Shown: positions 22,413-34,176 of the stretch, in pieces | Layout of the letters: every line of letters starts with the position of its first letter | How positions within the stretch are numbered: the first letter of the stretch is position 1 | Notes under the pieces: generated by a model | Databases searched by the model: none | The model's input: the letters and a program-made list of their open reading frames with translations, nothing else | Told to the model about the DNA's origin: nothing | Made by a program: the position numbers and the translations under genes | Origin: Astrocystis sublimbata | Lineage: Eukaryota > Ascomycota > Sordariomycetes > Xylariales > Xylariaceae | Length of the DNA: 64,000 nt | Direction of reading: 5' to 3' | Assembly: GCA_022453515.1 (NCBI GenBank) | Contig: JAJNNY010000006.1 | Location: forward strand, 434,001 to 498,000

Positions 22413-25400
22413 CTCGATTAAATCTGAATGACGGCGAATGTCATCAGACTTCCTAACAGGCACTTATCCTCCTTCCTTTTCGTCAAAGAAACCCCTCAGT
22501 CCAGAAATCCTCCCTACCCCAGAACCTAGCAATTGGCCAAGTGTCGTAGCGAAACGTGCTGTTTTGTCTATCCCGTGCTTGGAAGCGTTCCAAATACAGT
22601 TGTACACAACGGTTTGTGGTATCGTCAGGACAAGTGTGTCAATAATGAGCGTCTACTCGCGCCGTGTCAATTGAACGAATCGAAGGCGTCAAGCAGTAGT
22701 GAAGGGGTTCGTGGATCGTTTGTCAGTGGTCGTCAAGGTGAAAAATGAGAGTAAGGTAAGGATCCTCTTGGGAGTACAGTCGGGTTGGTATGGGGTGAGA
22801 AGTAAATGAATGAATGGAACTGTATGAGGATCCGAACGAAGGGGAAGGCCCAACACTCTCTCGAGGGAGTCGAGGGAGAGAGACGCTGTGGGATGCGACG
22901 GGACAGTCAAAGGTCAAAGAGGAGAGGCGGGAAAGAAGAGAGAAAGGGAGGAGGTCAGTAACAAGTCCGTGGGCAGGACCCGGGGCAGGAACCTGGCGGG
23001 CCTGGGAGCCTGGGAGTCTGGGGGCCTGGGCACTGGGCACTGGGAGCAGGCACACTGAGTGCCCTGTCGAGCCTGCACCGCACCCTTGTACCTGTCGATG
23101 CCCGGGGTCGAGGGGTGGGCTGATTGGTCGAGCGACCCAGGTGGCTTCCCAGTGGAGCTGCGGATGGAGGGATTGGCAGCTTGATCAGGAACAGCCAAGG
23201 ACGGCATGGACCAATCAACTCTCCAACTTGGCGTTGAAAGGAACACCCGACTAATACCCTGAAAAGCACGTCTGTAGTCTATCTGTACATGCAGGTCACA
23301 TCGTGACCAGCACCTCACACCACAGCACCTCGCACCACGCTCGCCAGAACCCCCCATTCAGAACCGTAGCGAGCGTACGAGACTCGTAGCAACTCCCGAT
23401 CTGACCTGTTCGGCTTTTAGTGCACGACATAGCGTGCCTGCTAAAGGGCACTTACTGTAGTAGTAGGTAGGTATATGTACCTTAGGTACCTATGTAGATA
23501 TTTGTTACTTATTCTACCTCGCGATACTGCGCTGTTGTTGTTGTCAGTACAGTACTTACTCGTAATTGTGAGTTTCTGGAGAAGTGGCATGAAGACCAAA
23601 TTTCGACGTGTTTGATCATGATGGACTCTAATACAGCGGTACCTACCTAAGTTTTCTATAGGCCCTGCCCGGATCCCGCCATACTGGATATCACTGAGTG
23701 GCTATTGCATGACGCTTCATCTAAGTAGCTTAGCATTGAGTAAGTACCTACTTACAGTACACATGCTACCAGCTCGCCAGGTAGGTATGGTGTGCTATTT
23801 CAAGCTGAACATTCTGTACATGGCGGGCGTACTACGGTTTTCCCTGCCTGCCAGGCCCCAGGCTCAAATGATGTTGCATGTACTCGTATGTCTAAGACAC
23901 CAATGTTTGTTGTTGTTCATCAGTCTATGTCTTTGTCGACTATTTGTTTGACCTGCTACAGTAACACGCCCTCTCATTTCACCAGACGTGTTCGGCACCA
24001 CACTATGCGCAGCCGTCATCCGTCGCCTGTCGTATCATCTCGTTGGCCGATGGCTTCATTGTCGGTTTCAATTGAAAGAAAGGCCGGCAAGAAAGAAGTA
24101 CGCTCTCCAAGTACACTTTCTCCCCATTCGGTCCGCGCGGACGATCTGACCTGCAGCCAGCGCTCTAGCTCCACCCGCCGGCGCATCGCTCTAGTCAGGT
24201 ACCGTCATGCCCGCCTTCAGGTACGAATCCCGTTTGATTGGTGGCGCATGTGCTTATGTGGGGGGGTGTGATATTTGCTCGGCAGGGATTGATATTGCGC
24301 AAGCAAATCACAGCATAAGCCCTGGCCCGCCTGGGCAGCCCGGACAGCTGCAGCTGCCCCTTTTCCACGCAGCTCCTTCGCGACCGAATCCTCAACTTTA
24401 AGGTTTCTCCAAACCAGAATCCTACATCCTACGCGAACGACATGATCCTGCCGTGCTGTTTCCCAACAAACATTGAAAATACCAAATCCTTCATGTTTTT
24501 CAATGATGTCGAGAGTCGTGCAGGTCTCGACATCTAGCCTCAGAACAGCGAACGAGGTCCGCAATGCAGGCTCAGCTCAGTACAATGCAATCGACCTCGA
24601 TCAACCACACATGCTTTGCCCAAGCCACGCTACCGAAAAGTCTTTCAGATTGCGCATTAATGCATGCAGATCGCTGATATATCACTGATAATGCGTAAAT
24701 AGCAACAGCCATGTGGTACATACGAGTAGCAAATTAGGGATTGGGCACCCGTAGTGATCTGCAACATGGCTGGCTCAGCTGCGTGCGGAACCGAAAAAGC
24801 CATCGAGGTGACGTCTTGTGTTCCGCGCTTCTTCCTCTGAGGTATCCTCTCGGGTCTCTCGTTTGTCTTCTGCTTCAGCACAGACGAGTCTGTCCATCTG
24901 TTCATCTGTTCCTTCCCGCGCCAAGCCCCCAGCTCTCCAGCTCGTTTGGTGAAACACACCAGCTCGCCAGCCATCGAGAGAACGCTAACCAGGTAGCGGC
25001 TGGGAATGCAGCTAGGATCCTACTTAGGCCAACAGTGGTAAGCGTCTTTGGACAGACGAACTAGCAGCCCTGGAGTCGCTTCTGGATCTCTGCTCTACTT
25101 ACTATGTAGAATTTGCGTTGCCTCCAGAACACGCTGCGCTTATCTATCAACAATTCTCGCATACCACCTGTCTTTTCATCGTAGACAGTCGTACGTGGCG
25201 TCTTGCCTGCCAGTGACTACCTAGGTACTGTATATATCAATCCATCGAGACCTAGTAATTGGGGCCATGTACCAACGCGCGACTGACTGACTGTATTGGT
25301 GGTGCTACGGCTTTGCGGGAATATCATCCAATGGCCCGTGCCGCTGGAAGACCCCTGCACACCCAAGCCGGCGATCTTCATCTTGTTCATCACCAATCAC

Positions 25401-26048
25401 AGCGCCAACTATTATGTACATTAGTGTACAATCACTTGGAGCACGCTTCTACAGTATGTAGTTCGATCATGACAGATGCTTACCCGGTGGGCATTTTATT
25501 ATTCCCATCTTGTGCTGTTCCATGGGAGTAACGGTAGTATGATGTGCGTGCTACCTGGTACATGACATCATCTTTTATCCATCGTGTAATTCTTGACCCG
25601 AGAATACGGCGCGCTTAATATCGATCCACGAGGGTGGTCTTAGATGATGTCCATCCGGAGGTTTCAAAGTAGAATTACAAAAGTATGTTCACGCAACCCC
25701 CCGTCAGATGGTGGTACCACGTACCCAATCCTGGTTGTACAAGGCAACATGCCTTATTTTGATTATGACCATCCTATCGTGCGGTATTGAAGATGGTGTT
25801 GGTGTTCTATATACGTCTATGCGATACTGCTCTCCTTCATATATCGTACCTATCATGTGTATTAGCTCGATAGAGTGATTAGACAAGTAGCGTATTGATC
25901 AGGATGGTCACAGCCCAGCGAGCATCTCGTCAGCCCAGCATTCTCACTGCCCTCAGTGAGTTCACCTGTGTTGCCGACATGCAACTCGTTGAAGCATACC
26001 ATCATCCTATGGTTATAATAACCATCACAGTAACGGTAGTCAACGAAT
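22413..26048. other. long intergenic region, no gene recognised
   Basis: About 3.6 kb between the start of the SH3 gene and the end of NAF1. Frames above 100 codons (for example 22814-23254 and 24741-25064) look like chance frames in GC-rich DNA. TACC/GGTA boxes cluster at 23460-23790, and TACCTAGGTACTGTATATA lies near 25220. A gene made of several short exons could have been missed here. Confidence 0.45.
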
Positions 26049-27887
26049 CTACCCCTGGCCACCTTGCCCTGGCCACTGTGTATTACTCTGACCATTCTGA
26101 CCATTCTGACCATTCCATTGGTTGGTTTGCATGTTTTGTTGGCCCTGGGTCTGGCTCTGAACCTGGCGCTGTAGGGCCGCAAGGAAGTTCGGATCGAACA
26201 GCATTCCGTTGGTATTGGATTGGCCATTGAATTGAGGCGGGGGAGGAGGCGGAGGGAAGAAACCTTGATGTGCGTTCTGTGGCCATGGGAAATTGTATTG
26301 TTGTGTAGGCTGTTGATGTGCTTGTTGACCGTTTGATTGAGGTGACTGAAAGGCTGGATAGGGCTGCCCATTCATCGGTATGGGAGGCGGGGGAGGTAGT
26401 ATATTGAATTGCTGTGCGGGTGGCTGCTGGAAACTCTGAACCCCTTGGCCCGCATGGCCTCCTTGACCTTGAGGTCTAGGTGGCAGCGAATACCCGCCAC
26501 GCGAGTTGCCGCCCCGGTTTCCACGTCCGCCTCGGCCGCGGCCCCCTCTGCCTCGGAAGTCGCCTCGGTTACCCCGATGTGCACCGCCGTGGTTGCTAAA
26601 AGGTTCATCACCGCCGTGTGGAGGTTGGCCTTGCCCAAATCCCGTCGGACGTGCTAACGGTCTGTATGGACCATCTTCATCGTCATCATCGTCATACTTG
26701 AGCACATTGGGGGCTGCTGCCGTACCCGTTGTAGGAGTATCGTTGCGCCCACCTCGACCGCCGCCACCATCACGACCGCCACGCGCCCTCTTCTTGGCTT
26801 TCAGTTGTCGCTTGTATTCTGCCTCTTTCTCATCATCGGAGAATTCCATTTCGTCCTCGGCCACTTCCTCATCGTGCCAGTTGCTTGCATCTGTGCCCTT
26901 GTTGGCTTTCAACACCTCGGTCAGTCCCAAACTAGCAAGTACCGGTGGATAGAAAATGGTCGTTCCAACTTCTAACCCCAAGGACTTAATCTCCTCCTCG
27001 CTTGCAAAGGCTGCGGTGTAACGAGGCTCTCTCACAGCGGCGATAACATCCGCCAAGGCAGCTATCACAGTCCTATCTGCGAGACAGAGCACAGATCCTG
27101 TATCCAGCACCTGGTATTCGCCGGTTGTGTTGGCCTTGATGACGGCGGTGTTCCCGACGAAATGTTCAATCGATCCGAGTTCAACTATCTGCATCTCAGG
27201 GGTGATTTGGACCTCGGGCCGCGGAATGATCGCTTCTGTTTGTTCATTCTTCGTTCGCACCTGTCCAGAGCCACTGCCTTTCCCCTTCCCATCTCCTTCG
27301 TCATCAGAGCCACCGTCCATTTCCATGAGTATGCGAGCTGTCTCCTCGGGCCCCAGAATCTGATAATCTTTTTCATCCTCAGAATCATCATTGGAGTCAT
27401 CCGAACTACTAGACTCGGACGATGATTCGTACGGAGATGAGTCCACTTCCCACTCTGGGTGGTCTTCTCCGTTGTCGTTAGTTGTTTGTGGTTCTCCTCC
27501 AGGTTGTGCTGCATTGCTGGCTCCTGATAAGATAGGGCCTGTGGTGTCTGGTAGGGCACTAGAAGCAGCTGCGACCGGTTCTATCGGGGCAGGCTTGACT
27601 TCTGACTTGACTTCTGGCTTGACCTCTGGTAAAGGGTCTAGTCCACCTAAAAGTGCTTCCAATCCTGACGTGAGAGATGGTGGGCTGGGGGGGTGGTCAA
27701 CAACCATCTGGTCGCCATCCCCCATGGCCGCGGCCGCCACCGGCTGTGGTGCACTGATAGGGTTGACAGTCGCGGGCTGTGACTCCTTGGCAGCTACTTG
27801 GTCGTTGACCGATGATGGTATCTGAGTTTGGGCATTGTCTTTGGTAGGCACCAACGAGCCAAGCCCCGGAATCTGAAACGCAGACAT
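26049..27887 (-). CDS. NAF1: NAF1, H/ACA ribonucleoprotein assembly factor
   Basis: A single exon of 612 residues. The core is the Gar1-like beta barrel (about 235-330: GSIEHFVGNTAVIKA, DTGSVLCLADRTVIAALADV, LGLEVGTTIFYP), followed by the NAF1-specific ASNWHDEEVAEDEMEFSDDE and a Lys-rich helix. Before it there is an acidic Ser/Asp tract (about 150-172); after it an RGG-rich segment and a Gln/Asn/Pro-rich tail. Naf1 binds Cbf5 and helps assemble box H/ACA snoRNPs and telomerase RNP in the nucleoplasm before Gar1 replaces it. RGG and Gln/Asn-rich tails are usual in fungal members. The last residues carry short NGQ repeats. ATG and frame are clear, with no need for introns. Confidence 0.92.
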   Translation of the reverse strand: MSAFQIPGLGSLVPTKDNAQTQIPSSVNDQVAAKESQPATVNPISAPQPVAAAAMGDGDQMVVDHPPSPPSLTSGLEALLGGLDPLPEVKPEVKSEVKPAPIEPVAAASSALPDTTGPILSGASNAAQPGGEPQTTNDNGEDHPEWEVDSSPYESSSESSSSDDSNDDSEDEKDYQILGPEETARILMEMDGGSDDEGDGKGKGSGSGQVRTKNEQTEAIIPRPEVQITPEMQIVELGSIEHFVGNTAVIKANTTGEYQVLDTGSVLCLADRTVIAALADVIAAVREPRYTAAFASEEEIKSLGLEVGTTIFYPPVLASLGLTEVLKANKGTDASNWHDEEVAEDEMEFSDDEKEAEYKRQLKAKKRARGGRDGGGGRGGRNDTPTTGTAAAPNVLKYDDDDDEDGPYRPLARPTGFGQGQPPHGGDEPFSNHGGAHRGNRGDFRGRGGRGRGGRGNRGGNSRGGYSLPPRPQGQGGHAGQGVQSFQQPPAQQFNILPPPPPIPMNGQPYPAFQSPQSNGQQAHQQPTQQYNFPWPQNAHQGFFPPPPPPPQFNGQSNTNGMLFDPNFLAALQRQVQSQTQGQQNMQTNQWNGQNGQNGQSNTQWPGQGGQG

Positions 27888-28914
27888 TGCACTGCGCGTA
27901 CCTAATGTGCGGGTTATTGCAGTGCCGCTCCAGGTGATAAGTTAGGTGAGATCTGTTTGTGATGTCGATGTGAGTTTCCCGTGTACGAAGCTCGACACTT
28001 TGCGGTGGATCTGGAAGAGTATGAATGACCTCTACCCGGATCGTGGGCGAAACGTGCAATGAGGATATTTGAGTATCGGTCTTATATGCAGACAGATTTT
28101 GTAACTGGGCCACTAACAGGTTCGTTCTATTTTCGAATCTCGAAAGTCTGGCTGTTGTGTATAAACGTAGAGTCGCAATACCATGACTTTGGGACAGACA
28201 GAGGCTGTTAGCAGCGACCTCTGGAAAATTAAACTGGGGACATTGAGAAGACCCATCTGAGCTGCCGCCCTAGCTTATCGATACCCAACACCCCGGCTCT
28301 GCTCTTGCGACGCACCTCTCTCGCCTACCTAGGTATTGTACTTAACACAATATCAATCGACGTGTTTCGAATTCCGAGTTGAAAATTAGTAAATACCCGT
28401 GTTCGGTTTTAATTTTGTATACAGATTGCCAGCTGATCTAGAACCTTGAATTCTTCCGTAGTGAATTATGCTTGTGCTGTATTAGCTGTTCGGACGACAC
28501 CATTGGATTGGACCGACCACTGACAACAGACGGGAGTTTACTAAGCTCTCTCAGGCTCGTGATTGACTGTGTGCCACGGGACAATAAGGTACCACCTACC
28601 TACAGTGGTAAGTAACCTGTCCAGGGCATTACCTAAGGCACTACCTACCTAGGCAAGCTAGGTAGCTACTCGAGCTACTGTACCTGACTTGAGAGAGAGC
28701 CCTAGCTGTGAGAGTGTTCAGAACGACGAACAACGTCATTATCTGAGCGTCGACAGACTCGCTTCCCACCTACCTAGGTACCTACCTACTTCGATCTTCT
28801 TAAGTCTCATGTGCGCCTCTACCCCACGTTCATCCCGAGGGAGCACAGAAACACAGCATTCTGTATTGAACGTGGCTTGATTGTCTAGCTGTCTCCCTTC
28901 CCTTACCTGCGAAC
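27888..28914. other. divergent promoter region of NAF1 and ALG9 with TACC boxes
   Basis: About 1 kb between two divergently transcribed genes. Boxes with CCTACCTAGG/CCTAGGTAGG symmetry occur near 28325, 28590-28670 and 28768-28795. No gene is seen. Confidence 0.6.
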
Positions 28915-30896
28915 ATGCCGCCCAAAGCAGCTCCATCGCAGGGCGACGTGGTCCACCCAGATGCGCATCGCGAGCATCATGCGAAGAGCAAGAAGTTCGT
29001 TCCATGCCCTTCTACAACTGGTCGACTGATCCAATCTGCTAACTCGCATTGTTGACGCAGACCGCCCTCGCCGTTTATCATCGAACCGATCAGCGCCTTC
29101 TACATCTTTCTGGTCGCCAACCTCGCTGCCGCACTCTTTGCGCCGATCCAAGATTGCGACGAGACGTTCAATTTCTGGGAACCCACGCACTATCTGTCCC
29201 ATGGCTACGGCTTGCAGACTTGGGAATACTCCCCAGGCTATTCTATTCGCAGTTGGTTCTACGTAGGGCTCCATGCCGTCGTTGGCAGTTTTCGCAGGTT
29301 GCTACCTCGGCCCACCAAGGTGACTTGATGATCCGCCCCGTGCTGATGATGCTGTTGCTGATTGCGTCGTCGTAGGTTGCCGAATTCTACTTCGTCCGCT
29401 ATTCTCTGGCTTTCTTGTGTGCCTTTTGCCAGGTTCTCCTGTATCGCGTCATTAGTCTGAGTCCCACGCTGAACCCAAGAGTTGGGCTTTTCTTCCTTAT
29501 GGCCCTCGTTACGTCTCCGGGCAATTTCATCTCCAGCGCCTCATACCTACCCTCCAGCTTCGCCATGTACATGTCTTTCCTCGGTGCCGCTGCCTTTATG
29601 AACTGGAGAGGTGGTGTGAAGACGTCCTGGGGTATCTGGTGGTTTGCAGTGGGCGGCATCCTGGGATGGCCCTTCGCTGCGGCACTCTGCGCCCCTTTTA
29701 TGCTTGAGGAAGGTCTCTTCGCAATCATGAGCGACCGCGAGCGTTTCTGGGAATCCGCGTTGCGCATCCTTCGTGGCGTGATTGCAGCGCTTCTATTAGT
29801 CGTAAGTACACGATCCATACGCACACTGTCAGTCTCTCACACGATATAGCTCGGTGACGCAACCATCAACACTTTTTTCTACCACAAGTTTGAGGTTGTG
29901 CCTTGGAACATCGTAAAGTATAATATATTCTCTTCAACTGGTGGCCCTGACCTTTACGGGACCGAACCTTGGACCTTCTACTTTCGCAATCTCGCCATCA
30001 ACTTCAACATTTGGTTCATCCTGGCCTTGTTGTCAATCCCTCTGTTCGTGTTGCAGAAGTTGTTTTCCTCGAGACAGCAACTAGGGCTGCGAACAATTGT
30101 GTTCCTCGCGCCGTTCTACATGTGGCTTGGGATCTTCACTTTGCAACCTCACAAGGAGGAAAGATTCATGTACCCTGCTTATCCCTTTCTAGCTCTGAAT
30201 GCGGCGTTATCACTTCACATCCTCCTATCCACCCTCGGTCACTCAACCCCAAAGACCGTCATTGGGAAGCTATCGGCGCGCTTAAAGCTATTAGTCGTCA
30301 CTTCCATGCTATTACTATCTCTGGATCTAGGTATTACGCGCATACTGGGGCTTTATACCGCGTATTCCGCACCACTCAAGCTTTATGAACCACTCGGTGC
30401 CGGTGTCCTCGGAGAACAGGGTATCGGTGGCCGCGGGGACAATGTTTGCTTCGGCAAAGAATGGTACCGGTTCCCCAGCTCATATTTCCTACCGCGTGAC
30501 ATGCACGCAAAGTTCATCCGATCAGAGTTCCGCGGGCTGTTGCCCGGAGAGTTTTCCGAGGCTCGCACGGGGTTTGGCTTCTTTGGCGGAACCTGGCTGC
30601 CAACCAGCGGTCTGAACGACCGAAATGAAGAAGATATGGCGAAATATGTGGACATAAGGCAGTGTTCATTCCTGGTTGATACACAGTATCCCGAGAATAA
30701 GGACCCTCTGCCACCCAACGAACCAGATTATATTGCTGATGGCGACAAATGGGACATTGTGAAGTGCGAGCAATTCCTGGATGCGAGCAAGACTCATGTT
30801 CTGGCCAGAGTACTCTGGATGCCTGAGTCTAGCCTGATACCTGAAAAATACAGGAGGACGTGGGGACGACATTGCTTGCTTCGGCGAAAACCATAG
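28915..30896 (+). CDS. ALG9: ALG9-type alpha-1,2-mannosyltransferase (GT22), four exons
   Basis: Exons 28915-28994, 29061-29319, 29376-29801 and 29850-30896 join in frame to 603 residues. The GT22 signature of ALG9 is plain: CDETFNFWEPTHYLSHGYGL followed by QTWEYSPGYSIRSW in the first luminal loop. Several hydrophobic helices follow, then the QPHKEERFMYPAYPF loop shared by dolichol-phosphate-mannose enzymes, and a soluble luminal C-terminal domain. The enzyme sits in the ER membrane and adds the seventh and ninth mannoses to the lipid-linked oligosaccharide for N-glycosylation. The short first exon is cytosolic and basic. Donor 1 is GTTCGT, unusual but matching a second gene here. The family call is secure. 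Confidence 0.93.
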
Positions 30897-31182
30897 AATT
30901 GGATATGTGGCGAGTCACAATCAAGGACCTCAATTAAAAGCATTTCGCGCTCCTGACAGGCATCACGAGATAGGCCCCACTTCCGACCATGCTCATACAA
31001 TAATAGAACATATATTACCGTGCATGGTCGGAGACAAGTCAACGTTCCATCAAAAGGATCTTCATCTAATTCAGGGCCAAACTTCTCCATCAAGCGGTAT
31101 CGACAGATGTAGCAACTTGTTCATGTTGTTTCAAAGGATTACGATATTACGGGGACAAAGTGGTCTCCGGCAAGAGACCAGT
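30897..31182. other. 3' flank of ALG9, no gene seen
   Basis: Spacer between the ALG9 stop and the inserted MITE-like element. Nothing is recognised. Confidence 0.5.
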
Positions 31183-31524
31183 CGAGGCGGTTGATAAAAG
31201 AAAGTTTACACCCCTTCTTGGCAGGTCCACTAAAGCGACTTATATCGCCACCTTAGTTATTTTAGGATAATAGAGGCACCTATTAGTATCATTAAAAATA
31301 ATAGAGTTCTGCTACTATTAGACATATTATAAGCTTCATTTAAAGCATATAAGTGTTTAGATCTATTTCAGTAGCTTTAAAGCAGCTTAAGTATTATTAG
31401 AAAAGTCGGAATAGCTTTAATAATTACTAAAACCGGAAATCACGGAATAAAGTTTTCTAGCTTCAGATGTACTATGGGGGTAAAAACTGGATCAAGTGTA
31501 AACTTTCTTTTGTCACCCGCCTCG
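31183..31524. mobile_element. MITE-like AT-rich element with 29-bp terminal inverted repeats
   Basis: The left end 31183-31211 and the right end 31496-31524 are inverted copies that match at 27 of 29 positions, with a perfect 16-base core AAAAGAAAGTTTACAC. The direct repeat CCAGT stands immediately outside both ends (31178-31182 and 31525-31529), as a target duplication would. The interior (about 31240-31460) is AT-rich with no coding frame, unlike its flanks, which is compatible with RIP. Total length of 342 bp fits a non-autonomous DNA transposon. The superfamily is unclear, because a 5-bp duplication is not typical of the common groups. Confidence 0.75.
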
Positions 31525-32724
31525 CCAGTCGCCAGTCAAGCTGATGCCAAAGTGGTGAGCTTCCCCTTTGGGATTTGGTAACAATCACCCGCATGAGCGC
31601 TAATCGCCTGCACCCTGAATCCTACGTAGTAGAATGATACCCACCGAGCTCCCATGCTGCGGCATATTAAAAATTGCAGACGCAGGCCCGCCAGGTCAAA
31701 GCCGAGCTTGATGCTCTCCCGATGCATTGTCCTCTTACGGTTCAACATCTGAGACCGTTCGCAGACTAGGCTTGATTCGTTCAACAGCGGTAACAGTCCT
31801 CGGATCAAAGCCCAAGACAGCGTTGATCACATTACGCCATGAACATTATGCAAGTCTTTGTGCTTAGAGCATGGATGACGACGATGATGTACAAAGGCGT
31901 TCTACAGCCGACTGCTTTCAAAGTGTAGGCGTCGTGTACGATTATGATGCGCTGCTCAACTTGACTGCAACGTTATAGATCCCTGCGTCAGCCTTACCCT
32001 TCCTATATAAGAACTTGGTTATGGCATTTCAGCCACTTGCCATGTGCCGTGTGTTTCATGCTAAGCCCATTACAATACCCACGCACGAGCTAAATCGGCA
32101 GTCTTGAGTGAACCACAAATTCGGGGCTCGTGCGGTTGTCGACGATTTGGGCAGGAGATTTACCAACGCGAAGTTGCTATTGGTCCTTTGCTCTGTCACT
32201 TTCATGCGGTTCCGGCTCCGAGTTAACGATACTACCTGTCAACACCAATATCGATCGAATACTACCTAACTAACTAGACGGATCCGCCGGGTCAAGCGGC
32301 GTCTTGGCATTATCCTCGAGGATTCAAGCAAAGCCACGATAGCATTTTTTATAGGCCCTAAACCGGTCTTGTCATTTGGAGCCGCACCTCTTATACGGCG
32401 AGTTGATAAACTCCTGCCTAATTCAAGGAACCGGTGTTGCAGTCCTTACATTCTGCCTGCATAACAACCCATTTTTAGGCCCAAATTTCCCTCGGGCCTT
32501 GGTCAGCTGATTCTCGCAACTCCCAAGCTAGTGCTTGTATGAAGTGTCAATTTTGGTGGCAATCTTGGCGGGCTATAGGTTGTGTAAGAGGGTCTATATC
32601 CGATCCTGGAGGTGATCGTCCTATCCTAAACAACTATATGTTGCTCGATGTTTCCCCGAACTATCTAGATGCCTAGTGGTTCTACAGATACGGCTTCTGC
32701 TCTCACTTACCGCAATTTTCCGAC
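31525..32724. other. upstream region of the GH43 gene, no gene seen
   Basis: About 1.2 kb. A TATATAAG motif near 32005 lies too far upstream to be an obvious core promoter. A 90-residue minus-strand frame at 31536-31808 has no family features. Confidence 0.5.
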
Positions 32725-33970
32725 ATGAAGGGCCTTCTTCTCGCTTTGGGTGCTCCGCTAGCCGCAGGGCTGCCGGCACCCATAGATAATAGCTTCCCTA
32801 CCCTAGGCCTGGCCAACATAACCAAGATTGGAGTGTCAGATATCAAAGGCCGAAGTTTATCTGGACCTCAACTTGGAGTTGACTTCCCGGACCCCTCCAT
32901 CATATTCGGAGATGGTTCGTGGAAGGCGTACGCAACCTCGTCCAACGGCAAGCACATACCTGTTGCGACGTCCGGGGATGCTTTTTCGTGGAACCTAGAG
33001 AGCGTCGATGCGCTCCCTGACCCCGGTTCCTGGGTAGACCCAAATGATAGGGGTATCTGGGCGCCTGACGTACAGAAGAACGTGAGTTTCAAAGCCCCTA
33101 CACGTCGAGGTTGACTTATAAAACGATGCTAACTCGTAATTCAGGATGCGGGGACTTATATCAGTAAGTAATTAGCAATACCTCCCTCATATTCTCAAAA
33201 TTATGAGGGTTACAGAAGCCGATGGTCGTTGTACCTAGACTTTCGGATCCTCCAGGGTTCCCAGAATCTTTACACCTCTATTGTGAAGTTGTAATTCTAA
33301 CCCAGTTGCTGCAGTGTACTACACTGCCCATAAGAATGGCGGTTCGCACTGCATTGGTGCCGCGACCTCTGGCTCGGCTCTGGGGCCTTTCACGCCCCAA
33401 GGCCAACCCTTGATCTGCAACGACGCTGGCGGTGGCGTTATTGACGCTGCTGGTTATGATGATGGTGTCGACAGATGGATCACGTGGAAGGTCGACGGCA
33501 ACAGTCTTGGTGGTGCCACCACGTGCCAGGGTGGGAGTCCCTCAGGAGGTTATACGCCGACTCCCATCATGATTCAGAGAATGGCTCGTGACGCGCTTAC
33601 TCTACTCGACGGCCCAAGTCAGATCCTGGACAACGAGGGCGCGTCTAACAATGGCGTTGTTGAGGCGCCCGCTCTTTATAAAATTGGAGATGGGAACTAC
33701 ATCCTGTTCTACAGCGCCCATTGCTACTCTAGCGACGACTACGATATCGAATATGCTTTCTCGAGCACCATCAATGGCCCCTACACCAACCGTGGCATTC
33801 TCTTACGCTCGGTGGATAACAAGGGCATCTGGGGCCCAGGGGGTTTGGATATCGATCCCAACGGGAAGAATGTGGTGTTCCATGGACGCCTTAATGCTAA
33901 TGATGGGGGCGGGGCCCGCGAGATGTATAGTGCTACTCTCACTATTAACGGGCGAGATGTTAGCTACTGA
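32725..33970 (+). CDS. secreted GH43 glycoside hydrolase (arabinan/xylan active), three exons
   Basis: Exons 32725-33081, a 19-nt micro-exon 33145-33163, and 33315-33970 join in frame to 343 residues. The first 17 residues form a signal peptide (MKGLLLALGAPLAAGLPAP). GH43 landmarks are present: DFPDPSII (general base Asp, about 56), GIWAPDV (about 112), a GGGVIDAAGYDD segment with the likely pKa-tuning Asp, and NGVVEAPALY with the acid Glu. The micro-exon encodes DAGTYI, which completes the strand before MYYTAH. The family cleaves alpha-L-arabinofuranosyl or beta-xylosyl bonds. Given the GH127 gene 2-5 kb away, arabinan is the likelier substrate, but the subfamily cannot be fixed by eye. Confidence 0.88.
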
Positions 33971-34176
33971 GGATTTCTAAACATATGATTATGTATATAT
34001 GAGCGGCATAGGATTGGTTTTCTTTCTTAGTCCCTGGATCTACGGCATGCTGTATATGTGGTGAACAATCAAGGGCTTAACTTCATTTTCATAACTATCT
34101 GTGCCCGTCGAATTTTCGTCTGCATGATTAGCAAGCCTCACTCATTCGCATGTGCATCATTGTAATAGTGAATCTA

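Noticed and set aside
22814..23254. 146-residue Gly/Trp-rich frame
   Set aside because: Composition follows GGGA/CTGG-rich DNA; the opposite strand is equally open.
31240..31460. AT-rich stretch as a possible gene-poor RIP block of its own
   Set aside because: It is fully contained in the MITE-like element defined by inverted repeats, so it was not listed separately.
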